Origin: Actinomycetes bacterium
Lineage (GTDB): Bacteria > Actinomycetota > Actinomycetes > Mycobacteriales > Mycobacteriaceae
Length of the DNA: 10,723 nucleotides
Reading direction: 5' to 3'
NCBI GenBank assembly: GCA_022600695.1
Contig: JAHZJY010000244.1
Location: forward strand, 1-10,723
This document shows positions 5,904-10,723 of this stretch, piece by piece; the first letter of the stretch is position 1; every line of letters begins with the position of its first letter. Below the pieces are notes generated by a model that worked only from the letters and a program-made list of their open reading frames with translations, was not told the origin of the DNA and made no database searches. The translations under genes and the position numbers were made by a program.

Positions 5904-6983
5904 ATGCCCATCCGCGTCGCACAGATCGGCACCGGCAACGTCGGCGCCCACGCGCTGCGTTCCGTGATCGCCAATCCCGATTACGAGCTCACCGCGGTGT
6001 GGGTCTCCTCTGATGCCAAAGCCGGCAGGGACGCCGCCGAGCTGGTGGGGCTGGACACCAAGACCGGTATCACCACCACAACCGATCTGGATGCGGTGCT
6101 GGCCACCAGACCGGACTGTGCGATCTACAACGCGATGGCCGACAACCGGCTGGTGGAGGCCCTCGAGGACTATCGGCGGATCCTGGCCGCCGGCGTGAAC
6201 GTGGTGGGCAGCGGTCCGGTTTTCCTGCAGTGGCCCTGGCAGGTGATCCCCGACGAGATGATCAAACCCATTGAAGATGCCGCGCGGACGGGGAAGTCGA
6301 GCATCTTCGTCAACGGCATCGACCCCGGTTTCGCCAACGACCTGCTACCGCTGGCGCTGATGGGAACCTGTCAGAGCATCGAGCAGGTGCGCTGCATGGA
6401 GATCATCAACTACGACACCTACGACAGCGCCACGGTGATGTTCGACGTGATGGGCTTCGGTAAGCCGATGGATGAGATTCCCATGCTGTTGCAGCCCGGC
6501 GTTCTGAGTATCGGCTGGGGTTCGGTGGTGCGGCAGCTCGCCGCCGGAATGGGTGTCGAACTCGACGGCCTGGAAGAGATGTACGTCCGGGAACCGGCGC
6601 CGGAAGCCTTCGACATCGCCAGCGGACACATCCCGAAGGGCACAGCCGCAGCGCTGCGTTTCGAGGTGATCGGCATGGTCAAAGGGGCGCCGGCTGTCGT
6701 GCTCGAACATGTCACCCGGCTGCGCGATGACCTGTGCCCGGACTGGCCGCAGCCGGCGCAGGAGGGCGGCAACTACCGCATCGAGATCACCGGTGAACCC
6801 TGCTACGCGATGGATGTGTGCCTGTCCAGCCCAAACGGCGACCACAACCATGCGGGAGTGCTGGCCACCGCGACGCGTATCGTCAACGCCATCCCCGCCG
6901 TGGTCGCCGCCGATCCGGGCATCTGCACCACACTGGAACTGCCGCTGGTCACCGGTAAGGGGTTGTACGCCGCGCCCCGTTGA
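5904..6983 (+). CDS. Dihydrodipicolinate-reductase-like NAD(P)-dependent oxidoreductase
   Basis: This 359-residue protein has an N-terminal Rossmann fold (IGTGNVG at residues 8-14) of the DapB-like type, then a long C-terminal domain of the kind found in 2,4-diaminopentanoate dehydrogenase and relatives. The family hallmark NGIDPGFANDLLPLAL (137-152) is present. It is longer than true DapB (about 245 residues) and lacks an obvious DapB catalytic H-H-x-x-K stretch, so a role in lysine synthesis is unlikely; it is better read as an amine- or carbonyl-directed oxidoreductase of unknown substrate. Relatives occur in several mycobacterial copies; this one resembles Rv0926c from memory. A perfect AGGAGG six bases before the ATG overlaps the SDR stop, tying the two enzymes into one pathway, possibly successive redox steps on one substrate. 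Confidence 0.9.
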   Translation: MPIRVAQIGTGNVGAHALRSVIANPDYELTAVWVSSDAKAGRDAAELVGLDTKTGITTTTDLDAVLATRPDCAIYNAMADNRLVEALEDYRRILAAGVNVVGSGPVFLQWPWQVIPDEMIKPIEDAARTGKSSIFVNGIDPGFANDLLPLALMGTCQSIEQVRCMEIINYDTYDSATVMFDVMGFGKPMDEIPMLLQPGVLSIGWGSVVRQLAAGMGVELDGLEEMYVREPAPEAFDIASGHIPKGTAAALRFEVIGMVKGAPAVVLEHVTRLRDDLCPDWPQPAQEGGNYRIEITGEPCYAMDVCLSSPNGDHNHAGVLATATRIVNAIPAVVAADPGICTTLELPLVTGKGLYAAPR

Positions 6984-7002
6984 CTCGGGGCAATCAGGAC
7001 CG

Positions 7003-7008
7003 AGGAGG
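7003..7008 (+). promoter_or_regulatory. Shine-Dalgarno of the small secreted protein gene
   Basis: A perfect AGGAGG lies five bases before the GTG at 7014. It supports this short frame as a translated gene and fixes its start. Confidence 0.8.
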
Positions 7009-7013
7009 CAGCG

Positions 7014-7274
7014 GTGGGGACACTGCGCCGGACCGCTTTCCGGACCGCCACGGCCGCGTTACTGCTCCTGACGGCGGCCCCCGCGGCGGCCGCGCCGCCG
7101 GAGTGCACCGATGTCGGCATCAGCACCCGGGTCTGCACCACCGGGCCGGGGCACACCGCGATCACCACGACACCCGATCCGGCGTTGAGCGATCCGGGTC
7201 CCGGCTGGGGCTTCGGAACCCTGGGCATCCCGGCATTCGGCCTCGGAGGCGGCGGCGTCTGGGTCGGATTTTGA
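7014..7274 (+). CDS. Small secreted protein upstream of mntH
   Basis: This 86-residue protein has a signal peptide: a basic start (RRTAFR), a hydrophobic core at about 12-22, and an alanine-rich cleavage zone ending near residue 27. The mature 59 residues are threonine/proline-rich, carry two cysteines (C31, C41), and end in a glycine-rich, aromatic tail (GWGFGTLG, then GGGGVWVGF). The RR pair is not a good Tat motif, so Sec export is more likely. A perfect AGGAGG supports the GTG start. It lies 30 bases after the oxidoreductase stop, and its TGA overlaps the proposed TTG start of mntH, so it is inside the operon. I do not recognise a family. Its general plan (signal peptide, cysteine pair, Gly/Pro tail) resembles the small protein before ku. 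A link to metal uptake at the cell surface is possible but unproven. Confidence 0.75.
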   Translation: MGTLRRTAFRTATAALLLLTAAPAAAAPPECTDVGISTRVCTTGPGHTAITTTPDPALSDPGPGWGFGTLGIPAFGLGGGGVWVGF

Positions 7275-8500
7275 CGCCGGACCGCAACCAGGTCCGGGTG
7301 AAACGGGGATGGACGCTGCTCGGCCCGGCCTTCGTCGCGGCCATCGCCTACGTCGACCCGGGAAATATCGCGGCCAACGTCAGCGCCGGCGCCGAGTTCG
7401 GCTTCCTGCTGGTGTGGGTGATCGTGGTGGCCAATGTGATGGCCGCGCTGGTGCAGTACCTGAGCGCGAAACTCGGCCTGGTGACCGGGCGCACGCTTCC
7501 CGAAGCGGTACGGGACCGGACCAGAACCTCGAGCCGGATCGCCTACTGGGTTCAGGCCGAACTGGTGGCCATCGCCACCGACGTGGCCGAGATCATCGGC
7601 GGCGCGATCGCGCTGTACCTGTTGTTCGACCTGCCCCTGATGGTCGGCGGCGTCATCACCGGCCTGGTGTCACTGGGGTTGCTGGCAATCGGCGACCGGC
7701 GCGGACAGCGGATGTTCGAACGCGTCATCACCGGTCTGCTGCTGGTCATCGCCATCGGCTTCCTGGCCAGCCTGGTGGTCAACGTGCCGCCGGCAGATGA
7801 GGTGGCCGGCGGGTTGGTCCCGAGATTCGACGGTGTGCAGAGCGTGCTGCTCGCCACCGCCATGTTGGGGGCGACGGTGATGCCCCACGCCGTCTATCTG
7901 CACTCCGGGCTGGCCCGCGACCGGCACGGCCATCCCGACCCCGGCCCGGTACGGGCGAGGCTGCTACGAGCGACGCGCTGGGATGTCGGAATCGCGATGC
8001 TGGTGGCCGGCAGTGTGAACCTTGCACTGCTGCTGGTGGCGGCCACCAACCTCCGTGGTCGCGAGGGCACCGACACCATCGAGGGCGCGCATGCGGCGGT
8101 CGGAGACGCCCTCGGGCCGGGGGTGGCACTGCTCTTCGCGATCGGCCTGCTGGCCTCCGGCCTGGCCTCGACATCAGTGGGCGCCTACGCCGGCGCGATG
8201 ATCATGCAGGGCTTACTGCGACGGCGGTACTCGCTACTGCTGCGCCGCCTCGTCACCCTGGTCCCCGCCCTGCTGGTGCTCGCCAGCGGTGTGGACCCCA
8301 CCCGTGCGCTGGTGTTGTCGCAGGTGGTGTTGTCCTTCGGCATCCCGTTCGCATTGGTGCCGCTGATCCGCCTGACCAGTGATCGGGCCCTGATGGGCGC
8401 GGATACCAACAGCAGGCTCATTACCGCGCTGGGCTGGTTGGTTGCCGCACTCATCTCGTTGCTGAACGTGGCGCTGATCTACCTGACGGTGGTCGGCTGA
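7271..8500 (+). CDS. mntH: Nramp-family proton-coupled divalent metal transporter MntH
   Basis: MntH imports Mn2+ (and Fe2+ or similar ions) with protons across the cytoplasmic membrane. The protein has about 409 residues and some 11 hydrophobic segments. The metal-site motif DPGN lies in helix 1 (residues 29-32), the family signature around AELVAIATDVAEIIGGA in helix 3, and MPH in helix 6 (204-206), so the binding site is complete. The longer open frame upstream (from 6980) overlaps the small secreted gene and is arginine-rich, so it is not used. The first sensible start is the TTG at 7271, which overlaps the previous stop as TTGA and suggests reinitiation; GTG at 7298 would also leave a full protein. 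No strong Shine-Dalgarno is near either start. No MntR-type operator was recognised, and the operon's only visible control is the KstR-like box, which is odd for a metal transporter. It resembles Rv0924c. Confidence 0.95.
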   Translation: MTPDRNQVRVKRGWTLLGPAFVAAIAYVDPGNIAANVSAGAEFGFLLVWVIVVANVMAALVQYLSAKLGLVTGRTLPEAVRDRTRTSSRIAYWVQAELVAIATDVAEIIGGAIALYLLFDLPLMVGGVITGLVSLGLLAIGDRRGQRMFERVITGLLLVIAIGFLASLVVNVPPADEVAGGLVPRFDGVQSVLLATAMLGATVMPHAVYLHSGLARDRHGHPDPGPVRARLLRATRWDVGIAMLVAGSVNLALLLVAATNLRGREGTDTIEGAHAAVGDALGPGVALLFAIGLLASGLASTSVGAYAGAMIMQGLLRRRYSLLLRRLVTLVPALLVLASGVDPTRALVLSQVVLSFGIPFALVPLIRLTSDRALMGADTNSRLITALGWLVAALISLLNVALIYLTVVG

Positions 8501-8524
8501 GACGCGGAGATTTGGGTCACATCC

Positions 8525-8551
8525 CCATCCGTACGTCCGGCCGCTACGAAT
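8525..8551 (+). promoter_or_regulatory. SigK-type promoter of the DUF1365-sigK-rskA operon
   Basis: CCATCC (8525-8530) is followed 16 bases later by CGAAT (8547-8551). This fits the SigK consensus as I recall it, CCATCC-N16/17-CCGAAT, except that ACGAAT replaces CCGAAT and the spacer to the full hexamer is 15. Transcription would start near 8558-8559, at the GTG used here as the DUF1365 start. It implies that SigK drives its own operon, as known in M. tuberculosis. Confidence 0.65.
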
Positions 8552-8558
8552 GGCGAGT

Positions 8559-9332
8559 GTGGAAACTCCCGCGCTGTATCCCACCCGAGTGACTCATCTG
8601 CACCGGTCTCCGACTCGTCATTACGGCGAACATCGAAGCTACAGCTGGTACGTCGACATCGACGAGCTGCCCCGTTTGCCGTGGTGGATAAGGCCGTTCG
8701 CGCGGTTCGAGGCAGAAGACCATTTCCACGGTGCGCCGCAGGACACTCTGCGCCAACGAGTCGACGCCGTCCTGGCCCGCCAGGGTGTGTTCATACCGGG
8801 CGGCCGGGTCACCGCACTGCTGCTGCCCCGAGTTCTCGGCCGGTCGTTCAACCCCCTCAGTCTGTTCTGGTGCCACGACGCCTCGGGCGAATTGCGGTGC
8901 GTCGTCGCCGAGGTCCACAACGCCAAGGGCCAGCGCAGCGCCTTCGTGCTCCCGCCGGCCGAGGACGGCCCCGAGGCAGTCTCAACAGCGCTGCGCGGCG
9001 CACCGTTCGCCGAGGAGGACGGCTACTTCCTGGTTCGGGTTCCCCGACCGGCAGACACCGTGGACCTCACCGTGTCGCTGCATCGGGACAACCACGCCGC
9101 CCTCGTCGCCACCTGGCGGGGTGCGCGGCGTCGTGCCACCGCCGGCCAGGTCCTGCTGTTACAACTCACCCGGCCACTGGCCCCCCAGATGGCTCGACTC
9201 AGCCTGCGCGTCCAGTCCGTCATGCTGCGCTGGCGCGGGGTTCCGACCTCCCCCGCCCGCCGTCCGGAGCGCGTCGAGCGCACGACCGTCCCCACCTGGG
9301 GAGCACAGCGCCCCACGTGGGCACCATCGTGA
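8559..9332 (+). CDS. DUF1365 family protein, first gene of the sigK operon
   Basis: This 257-residue protein belongs to DUF1365. Family features are the start (TPALYPTRVTHLHRSP), RSYSWYVDIDELPRLPWW (about 26-43), the hallmark FNPLSLFWCHD (97-107) and VVAEVHNAKGQR (116-127). Its biochemistry is unknown; elsewhere DUF1365 genes sit with a flavin amine oxidase, a cyclopropane-fatty-acid-synthase-like enzyme and DUF1295, in clusters for modified fatty acids controlled by ECF sigma factors. I chose GTG 8559 because the likely SigK -10 ends at 8551, giving a leaderless start, and the N-terminus then resembles the family. ATG 8550 (three residues longer) would lie inside the -10. The last 25 or so residues are low-complexity, with PTW repeated, encoded by the DNA that forms a hairpin before sigK. 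The stop overlaps the sigK GTG by four bases (GTGA). Confidence 0.92.
   Translation: METPALYPTRVTHLHRSPTRHYGEHRSYSWYVDIDELPRLPWWIRPFARFEAEDHFHGAPQDTLRQRVDAVLARQGVFIPGGRVTALLLPRVLGRSFNPLSLFWCHDASGELRCVVAEVHNAKGQRSAFVLPPAEDGPEAVSTALRGAPFAEEDGYFLVRVPRPADTVDLTVSLHRDNHAALVATWRGARRRATAGQVLLLQLTRPLAPQMARLSLRVQSVMLRWRGVPTSPARRPERVERTTVPTWGAQRPTWAPS
9291..9321 (+). promoter_or_regulatory. RNA hairpin immediately upstream of the sigK start
   Basis: CCCACCTGGGG (9291-9301) can pair with CCCCACGTGGG (9311-9321): 10 of 11 positions, one C-C mismatch, 9-base loop. It ends seven bases before the sigK GTG (9329), where a ribosome binding site would lie, and no good Shine-Dalgarno is present. There is no T-run, so it is not a terminator. 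It may make sigK translation depend on ribosomes finishing DUF1365. Confidence 0.5.
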
Positions 9333-9946
9333 CTGATCTGCTTGACCGTCCGGTTACGCTTCGGATCGATGACACCGACAACGACGGATACGAGACGGTG
9401 ACGACCACCGATCTCGACACGCTGCTGCGCAGGGTTTCCCAACGTGACGCGGAGGCGTTCACCGCCCTGTACGACGCCACGCGCTCCCGGGTCTACGGCA
9501 TGGTCAGCCGGGTTCTCCGGGATCGCGGCTACAGCGAAGAGACCACCCAGGACGTCTACCTGCAAGTATGGCGAACAGCGGAAAGCTATGACCCGGCCTC
9601 CGGGAGCGCCCTGGCATGGCTGCTCACCCTTGCCCACCGCCGGGCAGTGGACCGGGTGCGCTCCGAACAAGCAGCCTCCCAGCGTCACTCGCGTTACGGT
9701 GCATCGACCGTCGAGCGGGAGACCGACCAGGTCATGGATGCGGTGATCTCCGGCGAGGAACGGCAGCGGGTCACGGCCTGCCTGGACAGACTGACCGGCG
9801 TTCAGCGCGAATGCATAGAACTGGCGTACTACCAGGGCCTGACCTACGTTCAGGTCTCCGAGCGGCTATCGGCGAATCTCGCGACGGTCAAATCGCGGAT
9901 GCGCGATGCGCTGCGCGGTCTGCGGACCTGTCTGAGCGTGGGGTGA
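9329..9946 (+). CDS. sigK: ECF RNA polymerase sigma factor SigK
   Basis: SigK directs RNA polymerase to a small regulon (mpt70/mpt83 and its own locus in M. tuberculosis) when released from RskA. The 205 residues hold sigma region 2 (about 44-111, with [15 protein letters not shown] at 68-82 and [15 protein letters not shown] at 97-111) and region 4 (about 145-200, with [15 protein letters not shown] and the [11 protein letters not shown] helix). C151 and C201 align with C133 and C183 of M. tuberculosis SigK, the pair reported to form a redox-sensitive disulfide. I used GTG 9329, which overlaps the DUF1365 stop by four bases. GTG 9398 would give 182 residues starting at [13 protein letters not shown], nearer the M. 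tuberculosis length, so the first 23 residues are uncertain. rskA follows after 10 bases. Confidence 0.96.
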   Translation: MTDLLDRPVTLRIDDTDNDGYETVTTTDLDTLLRRVSQRDAEAFTALYDATRSRVYGMVSRVLRDRGYSEETTQDVYLQVWRTAESYDPASGSALAWLLTLAHRRAVDRVRSEQAASQRHSRYGASTVERETDQVMDAVISGEERQRVTACLDRLTGVQRECIELAYYQGLTYVQVSERLSANLATVKSRMRDALRGLRTCLSVG

Positions 9947-9956
9947 CGACACGGCC

Positions 9957-10691
9957 ATGACTGAGACCCACGACGATTTCCACGGCGGCGATCTGCTGGA
10001 ACTGGCGGTGCCGTATGCGCTGCACGCGGTTTCCGACGCCGAGCGCGACGAGATCGAGGGCCGGCTCGCCGGCGCCGGCCTGCACGTCGCCGACGCCTTC
10101 TACGACGAGGTCCGCGCGGTGCGCGAGACCATGGCGGTGGTATCGGCGGTCAGCGCCGAGGAGCCGCCGGTTGACCTTCGGGCCAGGCTGCTGGCGACGG
10201 TTGCCGGGGACAACGTGCGAACCCTGCCGACGGCGCGGCCCGGCCGGCGTTGGCGGACAGCTCTCTTGTCGGCGGCGGCCGCGCTGGTGGTCGGGCTGGG
10301 CGCGGTCGGCGTCGGAATGTCACTGCGACCGCCCGCGCAGCAGCAGTCGACCGCACAGGAGGTGTTCTCCGCACCGGATGTACACACCGTCTACGGCGCG
10401 ATCCCGGCCGGCGGCACCGCCACCGTGGTGTTCTCCCGGGACCGGAACGCCGGTGTGCTGGTGATGAACGATGTACCGCCGCCCTCCCCCGGCACGGTCT
10501 ATCAGATGTGGCTGGTCAGCTCGACCGGCTCGACGTCCGCCGGGACCATGGACGCCGAAGCAGTCGCCCCTTCCACCACCGCGGTGCTCGACGATCTGGG
10601 CGACTCGACGAAACTGTCGTTCACCGTGGAACCCGGCACCGGGTCCACCCAGCCCACCGGCGCGGTGATCGCCGAACTGCCGCTGATCTGA
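9957..10691 (+). CDS. rskA: Anti-sigma-K factor RskA, single-pass membrane protein
   Basis: RskA holds SigK inactive at the membrane; in mycobacteria it is degraded by regulated intramembrane proteolysis (Rip1) to release it. The 244 residues show a cytoplasmic anti-sigma domain (about 8-90, with [20 protein letters not shown]), one transmembrane helix (about 100-123) and an extracytoplasmic RskA domain (about 125-244, with [11 protein letters not shown] at 179-189). There are no cysteines at all, so this is not a zinc-type (ZAS) anti-sigma factor, in line with M. tuberculosis RskA, and any redox sensing lies in SigK. The length is close to the M. tuberculosis protein (about 232). It starts 10 bases after sigK with only a weak GTGGGG upstream, so coupling to sigK translation is likely. 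The C-terminus is complete. Confidence 0.95.
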   Translation: MTETHDDFHGGDLLELAVPYALHAVSDAERDEIEGRLAGAGLHVADAFYDEVRAVRETMAVVSAVSAEEPPVDLRARLLATVAGDNVRTLPTARPGRRWRTALLSAAAALVVGLGAVGVGMSLRPPAQQQSTAQEVFSAPDVHTVYGAIPAGGTATVVFSRDRNAGVLVMNDVPPPSPGTVYQMWLVSSTGSTSAGTMDAEAVAPSTTAVLDDLGDSTKLSFTVEPGTGSTQPTGAVIAELPLI

Positions 10692-10694
10692 TCG

Positions 10695-10709
10695 CCGGGC
10701 ACTGCCCGG
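10695..10709 (+). terminator. Possible hairpin terminator after rskA
   Basis: CCGGGC-ACT-GCCCGG forms a six-pair, all G/C stem with a three-base loop, beginning four bases after the rskA stop. No T-run follows. Such tail-less hairpins are common after mycobacterial genes, but their efficiency is often low, so this is tentative. Confidence 0.4.
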
Positions 10710-10723
10710 GACGGTCATCGGGC

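Noticed and set aside
6980..7270. Upstream extension of mntH to 6980
   Set aside because: It covers the small secreted gene in another frame and is an Arg/Gly/His-rich stretch unlike any Nramp N-terminus.
8681..9328. In-frame upstream extension of sigK through the DUF1365 gene
   Set aside because: It overlaps DUF1365 out of frame and is Arg/Pro-rich; sigma-factor similarity begins only after 9329.
9342..9370. TTGACC (9342-9347) with a -10 near 9365 as an internal sigK promoter
   Set aside because: At 16-18 base spacing the candidate -10 hexamers (around ATCGAT) do not fit TANNNT; it remains only a weak possibility if sigK starts at 9398.
1..10723. Search for CRISPR, tRNA/rRNA, toxin-antitoxin, phage-defence or IS features
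   Set aside because: No repeated spacer pattern, RNA-gene signature, transposase or defence-gene motif was seen on either strand by reading; a tool-based scan could still find short elements.

Overview
The window is high-GC actinobacterial DNA, and the gene content points to a mycobacterium (Mycobacterium/Mycolicibacterium). The markers are a LigD with the order polymerase-phosphoesterase-ligase beside a bacterial Ku, a DUF222/13E12-type HNH protein with mycobacterial DNA-damage promoter motifs, a SigK/RskA pair, and many GTG/TTG or apparently leaderless starts. Similarities to M. tuberculosis genes are from memory; no search was run.

Layout. Bases 1-125 are the 3' end of an unrecognised gene. 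At 207-1562 (+) lies a DUF222-HNH endonuclease-like gene. Its promoter combines a PafBC-type (RecA-NDp) promoter with a LexA/SOS box lying over the predicted transcription start and start codon. It converges on ligD (1620-3929, -). A 35-bp divergent region separates ligD from a small secreted protein (3965-4186, +), which is followed by ku (4214-5053, +). That divergent region holds a striking mirror-image pair of leaderless promoters. ligD and ku together encode bacterial non-homologous end joining.

A second block on the + strand starts with a KstR-like palindrome over the ku stop codon. It holds an SDR oxidoreductase (5102-5893), a dihydrodipicolinate-reductase-like oxidoreductase (5904-6983), a small secreted protein (7014-7274) and an Nramp metal transporter, mntH (7271-8500). 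These are tightly spaced and probably one transcript.

A third block is DUF1365 (8559-9332), sigK (9329-9946) and rskA (9957-10691). It is headed by a SigK-like promoter, which suggests autoregulation. Compared with the M. tuberculosis sigK locus as I remember it, the cyclopropane-synthase-like and DUF1295 genes between DUF1365 and sigK are absent, and mntH lies directly upstream.

The coding content is ordinary for mycobacteria. The interest lies in the regulatory DNA: the dual damage promoter, the mirrored ligD promoters, the KstR-like box, the SigK-like promoter, and an RNA hairpin just before sigK. No rRNA, tRNA, CRISPR, insertion sequence or prophage was seen. No stretch longer than 300 bases lacks a gene.
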